The notes beneath the pieces are model-generated. The model had not been told where the DNA came from. It saw only the letters and a program-made list of their open reading frames with translations, and searched no databases. A stretch of DNA of 64,000 nucleotides from Cricetomys ansorgei (Eukaryota; Chordata; Mammalia; Rodentia; Nesomyidae), in contig JAMJFZ010000289.1 in the NCBI GenBank assembly GCA_026225945.1, positions 1,109,001-1,173,000 on the forward strand, given 5' to 3'. Of this stretch, positions 33,968 through 44,060 are shown piece after piece; the first letter of the stretch is position 1; every line of letters starts with the position of its first letter. Both the position numbers and the translations under genes were made by a program.

Positions 33968-34510
33968 AATTAGTCAAAGAATTGATGGCAATCAAGAGAA
34001 AGGTCTCCGGGTCCATATGTATCACTCAAGATACATCTTTATGATCACAGGGCTTCCTAGGATGGAGATCCGCCTTCTCACTCTAATATCTACCTTCTTC
34101 GTCAATAACAGCTATGATGGTGAAATGGGGAGAACAGTTGCAGTTGTTTGCTCTACGCAATGCCATTCAAACCCTTCTATTAACTGTTCTGCATTTCTCT
34201 CCTAACACCCTCATATAGTAGATAAGCTGCAGATTTTTTTTCTTTCTGGTCTTTTTAAAGCCGCGAAGAAAAGGAGGTTAAACGGCTTTCCCAGGCCATG
34301 AACTTCATCGTGACGGAGGCAGAACTCCACACGAGCCAGCAGGATGGGGAGTGTTTACTTTGTGTCCCTTGCATCTTACTGTCTAGTTTCTGATTACTCT
34401 TTCTGGTGCACATGGCTAAAGAACTGAAGTGGCGTAAGCTACAGTACTTCTGGCTATTTCTGATGGCTACATTATCAAAGTCTGATTAGTTAGCTAGGCT
34501 GTTCAGGTTT
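33968..34510. other. Unique DNA
   Basis: No gene or repeat recognised. Confidence 0.5.
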
Positions 34511-34514
34511 AAAT

Positions 34515-34712
34515 TATTTTATTCCATTTGATGTGTGTGTGTGTGTGTACAAGCGCGTGCAAGCGCGTGCAAGCGCGTGCGTGCATGTGCGCATATGCCA
34601 TAGAATACATGCAGAGGACAGAGGACAATTTTGGGAATTGCTTTTCTCCTTCTACATGTCATCAAGCTTGATGGCAAGTGTCCCTACCTTTTGAGCCATC
34701 TTGCTGGCTCTT
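34515..34712 (-). mobile_element. B2/B4-class SINE, antisense, with GC-rich tandem tail
   Basis: A TG run, three exact 10-bp AAGCGCGTGC units (34551-34580), then 'cagaggacagaggacaattttgg', 'gcttttctccttctacatg' and 'tttgagccatcttgctggctc' in blocks: the reverse of the tRNA-head SINE class. Confidence 0.85.
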
Positions 34713-34767
34713 CTTGGGGATTCTAACCCACTTTAATTAGGAGAGATTCTGGCCCTAAAGAATTTCC

Positions 34768-34850
34768 TATTCACTGGGCATGGTGGCATGTGTTTAATCC
34801 CAGCACTTGGGAGACAGAGGCAGGTGGGTCTCTGAGTTCATTTCCAGCCA
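34768..34850 (+). mobile_element. B1 SINE, 5' half, sense
   Basis: 'ctgggcatggtggcatgtgtttaatcccagcac', 'gagacagaggcaggtgggtc', 'ctgagttcatttccagcc'; truncated after the first half. Confidence 0.95.
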
Positions 34851-35194
34851 AAAGCCCTTACGTATCCTTCAGCCTCTTCTTGAGTCGAGAAGTAGGGCCC
34901 ATGCTTCGGATTCCAGAGCACACCCAGACACACTTAACTGCTAAAACTTGTTGAGACTTGTGGCTGAGGTGCTCCAGTACTGCAGTGAAGAGTGTAGGAG
35001 GCAGGGGACGCACATACTGTTCAGCCTTTGCAAAAGCTGCTCTCAAACCCACCCACCTGGGGTCAGGCGCTTGCTACCTGTGACAGACAGCTCAGTCATT
35101 TAAAGAGCAAACTTATTAAGGAAAAAAAAAAAAAAAAACCCAGACAAACCCTCTTCCATAGTTATTGGGGCGGGAGGCTCAGCAGTTGGGTCTG
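34851..35194. other. Unique DNA with an A-run
   Basis: An A-run at 35119-35137; no gene recognised. Confidence 0.5.
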
Positions 35195-35360
35195 TACTTT
35201 GTCTACCAAGCACCAGACACAGTTTTCAGCATGTTGCACATTTAGTTAACCCTCACAGCGACCCTATATAGTAGGTACAGCCCCCAGCACCCCGACACGC
35301 ACCCATGAAGGAAACTAACTCAGAAAGGTCACATCATCCAAGGCTTTGAGTCCCAGCATA
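35195..35360 (-). mobile_element. MIR, antisense
   Basis: 'ctaccaagcaccagacacagtttt', 'ttaaccctcacagcgaccctatatagtaggtac' and 'aaactaactcagaaaggtcac' follow the reverse MIR core closely. Confidence 0.75.
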
Positions 35361-35384
35361 GATGATGTTCCATGGTGAAAAGCT

Positions 35385-35448
35385 GGCATAAGGTGTTCAA
35401 GGCCCTGGGTTCAATCCCCAACACTCCAGAATCATAGTAAATAACAGA
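35385..35448 (+). mobile_element. ID-like SINE fragment
   Basis: 'aggtgttcaaggccctgggttcaatccccaacactcc' (in two pieces) matches the ID core 3' half with the pol III B box. Confidence 0.65.
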
Positions 35449-36335
35449 AGAAAAGTAGTTCCCCAGTGAATCTGTCAGAGATAAATCCAGGTTGCTGACT
35501 GATCCCCTTCTTCTTCCATCGCTTCTCTTCCTGCAAGTCTTAATATGATGGAGGGAATGTGGCGGTCCAGCCTGTCTCTCCTACATGGTACTTTTTCCTG
35601 TATGCAGAGCCGGACTCTCTGCTGCCGGAGGCCTTCAGCTGTTTGGGGGCCTCCTTGCTGTCTCCCATTATCATTAATGGATCAACCCCTTCGGAAGGCT
35701 TCCAGAGGCCTGGGCTGCCAGTCATAAAGGTTAGACCACATGATCCAGAGGGCTATGTGGAGGAGGAATTCTATTAGGGAGCTTTGCATCTGGAGTTTTA
35801 TAATGGTGCCTTCGGGCAAAAAAAAAAAAAAAAAAAATTAAAATTAAACCAACAACCAACAACCCCCTCCCCCAACACAGTTCCAGCTCTCCCCGCAGCA
35901 AGATTTCTGACTCGGTTAAATAGAATTCATTAATAAGCGAGAGGGAAAATTACTCCAGGCAGTTTACTCTTGAAAATGTAAGCTGTTAAAACATTTTGTG
36001 GTTACAAGCGTTCTGAAAATTCGCGCGTTTTCTCCAATGTTTTGTGAATTTTTTTTTTTTTTTTTCAGAATCAAAGATCTTCTGGTGCAGGCAGGAAACC
36101 TTAAAGAGATGTTCAAATCAGAGTCAGTCCTTCTTTCCGCACTTTGTATGATGGCGACTCGGGTGGAAGTTTGAAACTCAAAGCTGCCACGTGTTTGGGC
36201 TTACCCTGCTTTCAGTTACTTTATTTTTTTCTTTTGTAAACGCAACTTATTCTCAGAGGCATGTGCTGTGTACATGAAATCATTGGTCCCCTTATAGGTA
36301 CCAGATTCTCTGTCTGTGTTTGTCTGCCTCTCTTT
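35449..36335. other. Repeat-poor unique DNA
   Basis: Contains an A-run at 35818-35837 and a T-run at 36049-36065. The AT-rich part 35900-36050 holds an isolated CGCGCG within TTCGCGCG at 36020-36027, unusual in this CpG-poor DNA. No gene recognised. Confidence 0.5.
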
Positions 36336-36451
36336 CTCCCTTCCTTTCTCCCTCCCTCCCTCCCTCACTCCCTCTCTCTCTCTCTGTGCCTCTCTGCCTC
36401 TTTCTCTTTCTCACTCTCTTCTTATGTGTATACATGTGCACTGTGCACGCG

Positions 36452-36492
<41 letters not shown>
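36336..36492. repeat. CT-rich tract and (CA)n microsatellite
   Basis: CCCT and CTCT runs to about 36420, then about 19 CA units at 36453-36492. The long open frames crossing this stretch on both strands reflect only the repeat. Confidence 0.95.
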
Positions 36493-36495
<3 letters not shown>

Positions 36496-36869
36496 CCTAG
36501 GATGGGGGTAGGGGTAGCGTTCTAGAAAGTGCCCAAGAAGAGACAGGACCCTGGGAGGAAGGGACCGTGGAGCCTTCTTTGTAGGGGGGTTCCCAACCTG
36601 TCTTTGTCTGAAAACTGGGCAGGCAGCCAGCCTCAGCCCAGTGGATTGGCGTGCTTGGCCTCCAGCCCAGCGAGGGATCTGACTGTCATTTCCCCACCCC
36701 CAGTGAGGCAGGAGGCAAACTGAAAAAAAGGGGTGGGGGGAAGAGGGGAGAAAACAGAGCTGAGTCTGGGAAAAGAGGGAGGAGGGGTGACAGAGGAGAC
36801 AGGGCTCAGCTGGGAGGTGGGGGCCCCTTGCAGTCCCTGGCCCCTTGTCAGCCCCCTTTCCCCTGCTAG

Positions 36870-37165
36870 AATCCATTATGAACGACCAGGATGTAACAAC
36901 TCCATCAGAGGGACACCACTGTAGTGAGGCTGCAGGCTGTTACCCTAACAATGAGACCCTGGTAAACATCAATCTTCCTCTTAAAGACTCTGAGAAGGAA
37001 AGTCAACAGTTAGCATCTTTGGGAGGGAAATCCATCACTGAGTGCCCCTCACAAATGAGAGACGCTGGTCCTCTTGGAACCCTTTGCCATTCAAGCCTGC
37101 AAACAATTTGATCCACAATGTGCGTATGCATATTTCTTACAAAATAAAACCGTATTTAACAGTCA
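36870..37165 (+). other. Candidate 3' terminal exon (small open frame plus poly-A signal)
   Basis: A strong acceptor-like site precedes it: a C/T-rich run then CCCTGCTAG ending at 36869. Nine bases in, an ATG at 36878 (A at -3) opens 77 codons to a TGA at 37109-37111. An AATAAA lies 32 bases beyond, at 37143-37148. The predicted peptide starts MNDQDVTTPSEGHH, is hydrophilic, has four Cys, one N-glycosylation-type NET and no membrane segment. The region has no recognised repeat. It could be the last exon of a protein-coding or long non-coding RNA, or chance. I do not recognise the product. Confidence 0.3.
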
Positions 37166-38435
37166 CTGAAGAAGAAGAAGAAGAAACTCTTCTCCACATG
37201 TAGTATAAGCTACTCATCCAAAAGACCAGTCTCTCCATGCTTAAAATATGTTCCCACGGGCAGGAGACTAAGGTCACACACACCGAGGAACCAGAAAAAT
37301 GACAGCCTCTGTGACCTCCAGGAGAAACACAGACTGTAATGATGACGACCAGGCCTCTTTGAATGTTTCTTTTTACCTGCAAACTTTTTATATTGTTTTA
37401 CCATCCGTAAACCTATTTCTAAGTGACATGTCAGAGATGCAAATAAAAAATATATATTAGAAGCCATCTAGCTCAATTATCCTTACTTTTATAAGGAGAG
37501 ATCTGTGAGCAGCCCAAGGTCAAGCAAGAAGAACAAGTAGAGAATGTTCTAGAATTCAGAAAATGCAAGTGCCCCTTCCCCTTCTCTTATGGTACCTTCT
37601 CAGTTGAGCAGTTTGCCTCTCAGTTGTATTTAAATGGAGAGTTTGTTCCTGGGTATTTGTATTAAACTAGCAAAAGGCAAAGGCCAATGCATCCTGTTTA
37701 GCAGGACACTGTGCTGACAGATGCAGTGGTTGAGAACTGAAAACGTTAATTTCAGGTGGATCGTACCACAGAAAACCAGCAAAAGATAAGTCCAGCATAT
37801 CGTGGTGACCTTCTCTTGGGCCCTCACTCTTTATTTTACATTCTTCCCAATAGAGCTCCATTCTGGGAAGTCATGAGAGGTAATACGGGATGGAAGCTAA
37901 GATGGTGATGTTTAACTTTGGTTGTTGGAAACAAAGAGACTGGATGACGTGATATATATAGCCCATAGGTCCTAGGAGATCGCAGCATGGAGACAAACTT
38001 CCTTCCCATTGGAAAAAGTCGGCAGAGCTGGGACACTGTGGTCCCCAACAATTTCCAAAAAACCCAGTGGCTGCTTAATGACTATTACATACAGTATTCA
38101 AAACCCCATATTTTTCTCTCCAAGACTTTTGACCCTCCCAGGGCAAGGATACATGGTTCAGCTGCTCCAAAAAGCTCTTACTTGCTCAATTCAGGATCTC
38201 CAGAGCTCTCTTTCCATTTTCAAGCAATGAACATCGCTCGATGATCAATGAACCCCTGAGAACAGTTGTTCCCTCAGCCTGCGACCCTGAGTAAGGAGAC
38301 ACAGCAGGTCCCTATGATGGTGTAAGCAGGAAAAGCTTATTCTAGGCACTGTCTCATAGTGCACCCTGGGCCGACAGACACATGAAATGGTTTACAGGAG
38401 CTAATGGAATACGTTTATTTAAACTCTGATAACCA
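37166..38435. other. Unique DNA
   Basis: A short GAA run at 37171-37184. No gene recognised. Confidence 0.5.
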
Positions 38436-38439
38436 ACAC

Positions 38440-38640
38440 GTCTACAGTGTTTACCATGTGACAGGCCTGTTTTAACCATCGGCATGTATCTGCCTAGCTG
38501 TCCTCAGGACAGTCCTGCGGGGTAGAAGCCGTTGTGATCCCTAAGTAGGAAGGCATTGAGCTTAAAAAGTGACCTACCCCTCTCCAGTTTAGAGGTGGCA
38601 AGCCAGAATTCAAACAGAGTCTCATTCCATAGCTTGTGTT
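38440..38640 (-). mobile_element. MIR, antisense
   Basis: 'tttaccatgtgacaggcctgttttaa', 'gtcctgcggggtagaagcc', 'aaaaagtgacctaccc' and 'agaggtggcaagccagaattcaaac' trace the whole reverse MIR. Confidence 0.75.
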
Positions 38641-39472
38641 ATAGGGGTCCTTTTCTTAAAAAATAGTATTTCAGTTAGTAGCTGACCATAGTCAAACAAA
38701 CAACTGCAAAGCAGATCTGCCAAAGACTAGGCCTTGGGAAACAGTTATTTCTTTTCCACCAAGAGATTTGTTTTGTCCTTTCCCAACTTGGCGACCTCCT
38801 AGGCTTTTGCTTTCTACCTTTTGCCTGGGTTCTTACACAGACCATTCAGGGCTTAGGAAAATGGGCAAGAATAGTCTATGGTACCACGGAAAGAAAATGT
38901 TATCTGTGAGATTATGAAGAAGAAAGGACTGTAGATCAGAGAGGAGAGGGTGAATTTTGTCTGAATCTTACCTCCAGAAACCAGGGAGCCCCTAACAACT
39001 AACTAAATCAGCATATTGATTCGGCATCCCCACCCACCATATCAGCTAGCCTCAGCTACCTCTAGGCTTGCAAGGCTTAAAAGAGATAGCCCAATAATGG
39101 ACCCTAGACTCTTTTCTGTAGGCTTTCTCTTAAGATTCTCAACCCTTCAAACGCCTTGTAGAACATAATTTTTACAAGAAAGTTTGTAATAAACTTGCCC
39201 TGGAAATGTAAGGAACACAGCTTACTATTTCCCTTTCTGATGAGTTGCTGGTGCTAAGAGAAGCCTTCTTCCATTGTGCCTTTTAAACCCTGTGCCTTGG
39301 GAAAGAGTAGTTTTAGGGTTCAGTAGGTTTAGGGAGCCTTTCCTCTCTTGGAATATAGTCTATTTCTCTGCTAGGAAAAGCTAGTCTTTCAGATCCTCTG
39401 AATTTCAGGACCTTTTGTCTCTGTCATATATTTATGGTGGCGCGACCTAAGTATGTGGAAATAAAACAACCA
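38641..39472. other. Unique DNA
   Basis: No gene or repeat recognised. Confidence 0.5.
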
Positions 39473-39507
39473 GCACACACGCGCGCGCATGCACACACAC
39501 ACACACA
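39473..39507. repeat. (CA)n/(GC)n microsatellite
   Basis: Short CA repeats with a central GCGCGCGC. Confidence 0.95.
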
Positions 39508-39807
39508 AAGAGACTCCAGTTTATGTCATTCAGCGCAGCTTAGTAGGCGGTGGGTGGGGCGGGCAATGTGCAGCCTTCACTGGATAAACAGTGGAAAGCA
39601 TGAATCAACCAGCCAGTTTCCGTCCACCTTGTTACCTTGATTACCATTTCCTAGACAGTGGATCCAGCTTCTCCTCTCCTAGGACAACTTCCCCAGTCGG
39701 TGAAGAAGGCGGCGCTGCTTCCATGTGGGCTTCTGCGTTGGGCCTTTCAGTAGAAGAACAGAAGCACAGCTTATCTTTGGCAATATCAAGAAAATGTGCA
39801 CGCTTAG

Positions 39808-39822
39808 GCAACAGATGGCAGT
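39808..39822 (+). promoter_or_regulatory. CTCF-like site
   Basis: GCAACAGATGGCAGT fits CCASYAGRKGGCRSY at 13 of 15 positions, counted by eye. It lies 69 bp upstream of the tRNA gene, where an insulator would be plausible. Motif match only. Confidence 0.4.
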
Positions 39823-39890
39823 GTTTCCACAAGTTTTAATATTGCAGTGGCTTTTATGGAAAGCTTGATGCTCAGCTCAGACAGTGGCTC

Positions 39891-39962
39891 GCCGTGATCA
39901 TATAGTGGTTAGTACTCTGCGTTGTGGCCGCAGCAACCTCGGTTCGAATCCGAGTCACGGCA
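39891..39962 (+). tRNA. tRNA-His (GTG anticodon)
   Basis: A 72-base tRNA gene without intron or encoded CCA. The acceptor stem GCCGTGA (39891-39897) pairs perfectly with TCACGGC (39955-39961), with discriminator A at 39962. The anticodon stem is CTGCG/CGCAG around the loop TTGTGGC, giving anticodon GTG at 39924-39926. The T stem CTCGG/CCGAG surrounds TTCGAAT, and the B box GGTTCGAATCC (39941-39951) is perfect. It matches the vertebrate tRNA-His I know except at position 10 (39900), A instead of G, which makes an A-C mismatch at the top of the D stem and changes a conserved A-box base. His tRNAs gain their extra 5' G after transcription, so its absence is normal. A TTTT terminator lies at 39976-39979. 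It is either an active gene with a weakened A box or a recent tRNA pseudogene. Confidence 0.93.
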
Positions 39963-39975
39963 GGAATGATGAGGC

Positions 39976-39979
39976 TTTT
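39976..39979 (+). terminator. RNA polymerase III TTTT terminator
   Basis: The first run of four T on the + strand, 14 bases after the tRNA end. Minimal in length, and long enough for pol III, though leaky termination is likely. Confidence 0.6.
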
Positions 39980-40129
39980 GGAAGAAAAAGAAAATTCGGC
40001 CATGTGATATATGGCTTCCGAGCCGAATTTTGCCAACAGACAGAGACTAGTGAAAGTCACTCAAAACCGGAACCAGCACAAATACTTTCAACTTTATGAA
40101 GATGACATCTATGTAGTCGCTTTATTAAT

Positions 40130-40930
40130 ACACCAGCCCTGCTGCAAGTGTGTTCTATGGGGATTTTTTTTTATTTGCATTGGCAGATAATATGATAAAA
40201 CTGGAGTGTAGTGGGCATGTAATTATTATTAATTACAACTACTTAAGCTCTGCTTTGAGCAGACTCGTCAAGTCTGCTTGCTTTTGAGCCTTGCCAGGGC
40301 TATACAGTAATAACAGCCCTGAATTATTTGGGACGATGTCAGCAGAAGATGTGGAAATCCTGTTTAACCAGGCATGAATTGTTGTTAGGAGAATCTTTTT
40401 TTTTTTTTTTTAAAGGATGACAGAGAGAAAATGAACTGTCCCTTATCAGTAATTGCAGGAAACATTTTGTTTCTATGATATGAACTGGCTGTAATTTAAC
40501 TTTCCTGCATCACTGGATAATGTAAGAAGCCAGTTGTTGCCTAGAATGGAATCTCTGAAGTGCGCGTTCGGGTCTGATAATGGGCGTATTACAAGTAGAC
40601 AATAGGGCTCAAGCCATAAATAATGTCCATATATGGCAAAACTTTTTTAATGACATTTTCCAAAAGACTGGGGTTTGTATTGTAAGTGGCTAAATGTTGA
40701 ATTAATGTGGGTAACGTGGCTTTAATGGGCTTTTCTCCAGGACTTAAAAACATGAACAATACAGCCCGAAAATGCCAACTGTTAGTGTGCTATAATGAGG
40801 TTACTGCTCTCCACTTGGGGCAGTCAGGTTTCAAACAATGGACCACTAGAAGATTCTGTATTAATGCTCTAGTGCCTTAGCACTAGAGTGCTAAGCACAG
40901 TGACTTAGCAACAGTGTATAGAGTTTACGG
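40130..40930. promoter_or_regulatory. Candidate conserved AT-rich enhancer
   Basis: Eight hundred bases with no recognised repeat except a T-run at 40396-40411. It holds an exact octamer ATTTGCAT (40173-40180), two TAATTA homeodomain cores 4 bp apart (40220-40235), and an exact CArG box CCATATATGG (40627-40636). This resembles developmental enhancers in gene deserts; conservation cannot be tested here. Confidence 0.35.
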
Positions 40931-41900
40931 AATATTAAAACATTTTCAAATAAGAATATACAGGATTGATCAAGTTCTTTTGGAGCCAGTGAGTTCTTGC
41001 AAATAATATTCTGGAAGAACTAGAATCAATATCATTCTTCCCTTTCTCAAAGTCAGCAGTCACTGTTTGATTATGAACCCAAAATCGATCGCAGAGCACC
41101 ATGGTATAAAAGCAGTAAAATGTGTTTACCGTCTCCTCCAAGACACTCTTTCGGGACCATCTCTCACTCCGAAATCTCTTCTTACTGCTAACTCCCCACC
41201 CCTCCTTCCTTCCCTCTTTCCCCACATTCCCGGTCTCCTCCAAAGTCCCTGGCCTAGCCTTTGCCTTGAGTTTGCGTTGCCTTCTCTGCCAGCCAGGACT
41301 ATTGCTGCTTCAAGATGATACCAAACTGCAGTTCTCTCGTTAAAGGAGGCGCAGCCCATCCAGGGTTCTTTGTGTTTTAGAAAGTGAACAGAAAGTGCAG
41401 TGAACTACTCCTGTGAGAAAGGATTTTGTCTTCATCAGAATCCAGTGTTGATGGGTGACAGAAACTCTGTGCCTAAGAGAGAAGCTTCAGAAATTATCCG
41501 GGGCCAGGATATTGAAGATAACCAGAGCCTGCTGCCTGCATCTCTTTCATATTTCTTCCCACGTATTACTGCGATTCTCTAAAACTCACTTCTATATAGC
41601 TGGAAATACGACAGGCCTGCTGTTTATATCCTAAGGCTTGCCCGAAGCGGGTGATCTCCTCCGTTTCTTTTCCAAAATCCTGGGAAGGATGAAACTGGCG
41701 TGTTTTCAGTCAGGGTCCATCAGCTACGTCGTGCGGACAGTCATATAACACAAAAGAGAGCCTTATCATGCCAGGAGGCCGGCCTCAGAACAGAGAACCG
41801 ACAGCCTTGGAGCGGCTACCATCTCCCCCTGCTCTGCGGAGAAGAGCACCACCGGCTGCTTCCACAAGCCTGAGTTTGCCTCCCTGTGTGTTTACTGCCG
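40931..41900. other. Unique DNA
   Basis: No gene or repeat recognised. Confidence 0.5.
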
Positions 41901-42245
41901 TGTTGGTCACTTTTCTATTGCTGTGAGAAAAAGAGGCATGACCGAGGCAACTTATAGGACAAAGGGTACATCTTAGGCCTATAGTTCCAGAAGGATAAGA
42001 CTCCATCACCACCGTGGCCGGGGACGTATGGCAGCCATGGTGAGAGAAACAGCTGAGTGCGCACATTTTGAACCAGAAGCAGGAAACAGAGAGAGCCAAC
42101 TGGGAATGGTACCTGAGTTTTGAAACCTCAAAGCTCATCCCCAGTGACATATTTCTCCTAAACCTAATGAAACGGGGTCACCAGCTGGGTACTGAGTATC
42201 TAGATGTTGAGGAATATGGGAGACGTTCTCATTCAAACCGCCACC
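41901..42245 (-). mobile_element. MT-type MaLR LTR, antisense
   Basis: Starts TGTTGGTCACTTTTCTATTG and ends 'cattcaaaccgccacc'. Passes 'aggcaacttatagga', 'ccagaaggataagactccatcacc' and 'ccagtgacatatttctcc' in blocks. About 345 bp, solo. The long minus-strand open frames here are LTR sequence. Confidence 0.9.
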
Positions 42246-43465
42246 GCTGCCTTGTGGTACGTGAAAACATCGTGAACATAGTAGGATTATAATTAGAATA
42301 AAATAGTAAGAATATAATATGGTAGGGAAATCAGATAACAGTAAAGGATATAATAGTAGAATAATAGTACGCCTAACTTTCAGTCTAAACACACAGTCAG
42401 AGGAGTCGCCTTCAATCCCCTCTTCTCTGGCTTCACTGAAACGGCGCCTTCTTGTGCTGATGATTGGTTCTCTGCCAGCGAAAACTGCTCTGAGACGAAT
42501 TGTCTTTGCTCTCACCTGAAAAAATAGTGGTAGAGGACTACACAAATTAAAACAGTAACGTACCCACACATAAAAGACACTCATCATATGAGAGTATATA
42601 GAAAGGCAATGCTGGCACTCAGTAGGGCTGCAGCAGAAACATTCACCTTTATTTTTCCAACATTGTTTAGAGCCTTTACGCACCATCCAGCCTCCATTGG
42701 TAGATGCCCCAGGGTAAGCTTCTGCTGGGAAAAGGGCTCCATACCACAGTGTTCAGAAATTTAAAAAAACAAAACCACACATGATACAGTAGACTCTAAA
42801 CCAAGGGCCGCCCAAAGCAGGATCCCCAGGGTGACGGTAGCCGTGCACACTTTTGCAGTTCCAGCTCTTGCTTCTTCATATGGTTTCCGTGAATGAACAC
42901 CATGAAAATAAATGGTTGCTTTCATCATAGTTTGTTGACATTAGAGTTCCTTCTTGCCGTTGTGAAAACGTGTCAAGTTTTCACTCTTAAAAATAACTTC
43001 ATGTCTAGTTCATTTTCAGAAATGGTAAAGCCCAAGTTATGAGAGGAAATGAGTTCTCGTTTTTAATTACATGAACATGGAGATGCTACCTGCGCTTAAT
43101 TTTTATAGAAGCATTTAACAAATATCGAAACAGGCCCCGTTGTTATCTCCTTGTTTATATAGTCTATATTTCATTTGTCAAGGACAGTCCATATTTTATA
43201 AAGAGAAAAAACTCGTGATTAGTGAAAAGCAAGTGACTGTGATGTATGATGTTTCAAAAATTACCTCTCTAAAATGTCAGCTACAGGTCGTTTCAGGGAA
43301 AATGAATTTTTAGCATTGATGATGAAACCTTTGGGACTTGGATCCTTGCTTGTGGTCAGGCAGCAGTAGCTTTGAAAGCTATAGTTTTAATTAATTAATG
43401 GCTTTCTTTTACAGGGGGTCAACTACAATGGCGAGAGGACCTTTCGTTTGACTGTTGTTAATCTG
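42246..43465. other. Unique DNA
   Basis: No gene or repeat recognised. Confidence 0.5.
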
Positions 43466-44060
43466 GTTTAAAAAAATGTTTTATTGATTCTTCAATCATA
43501 TTCACCACCCTCAACTCTTCCCAGATCTACCCCCTTCTCCATCCACCCAACTCAGTCTTTTTTTTTTTTAACCCGTCAGGTTATTCTTGGATGTGTAGCT
43601 TTCCGCTGAAGCAGCGTGGTAGACTTACCAGGGACTACACTCTTAGAGAAATCCGAGTCTTCCTCTCCCAGCAGCTAACACTTACCAATTGCTCTATGGT
43701 GAGGGGTGGGATTTTGTGCCCATCATGCCCTTCTCCGTGCTGGAATTTGGTGTGTCTTGGGCTTGCAGAGGTCTTGTGCATACTGTCACAAACTGAGTGA
43801 GTTCATATGTGCAGCTGCTCTGATGCGTCTTGAAGACCGTTATCCCTTGTAATCACCCACTGCCTCTGGCTCTTACGCTCTTTCCACCTCGCCTTCCTCA
43901 ATGATCCCTTAGCCTTCCTCGGAAGGAGGGGCTGTGGTATATATGTCAACTCAAAGGCTGAGGACTCTGCAGGCTCTTATTTTATGTACCTTTGGCTGGT
44001 AGTTATGTCTGGATGAGTCTACCTAAATTTGCTACGAAACTTAAAACTTTATGTCCCTTG
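43466..44060 (-). mobile_element. Lx-type L1 3' end, antisense
   Basis: 'ttattgattcttcaatcatattcacc', 'gagaaatccgagtcttcctctcccagcagc', 'gaggggtgggattttgtgcccatc', 'cttgcagaggtcttgtgcatactgtcacaa' and 'gagttcatatgtgcagctg' in blocks match the reverse L1 3' UTR. The longest such copy in the window. Confidence 0.88.

Noticed and set aside
36292..36876. Longest open frame in the window (194 codons, minus strand)
   Set aside because: It runs through the CA and CT repeats, uses repeat-encoded Cys-Val and Arg-Glu runs, and has no domain or splice support.
42135..42686. 183-codon open frame on the minus strand
   Set aside because: Its second half lies in the antisense MT LTR and the rest shows no recognisable domain.
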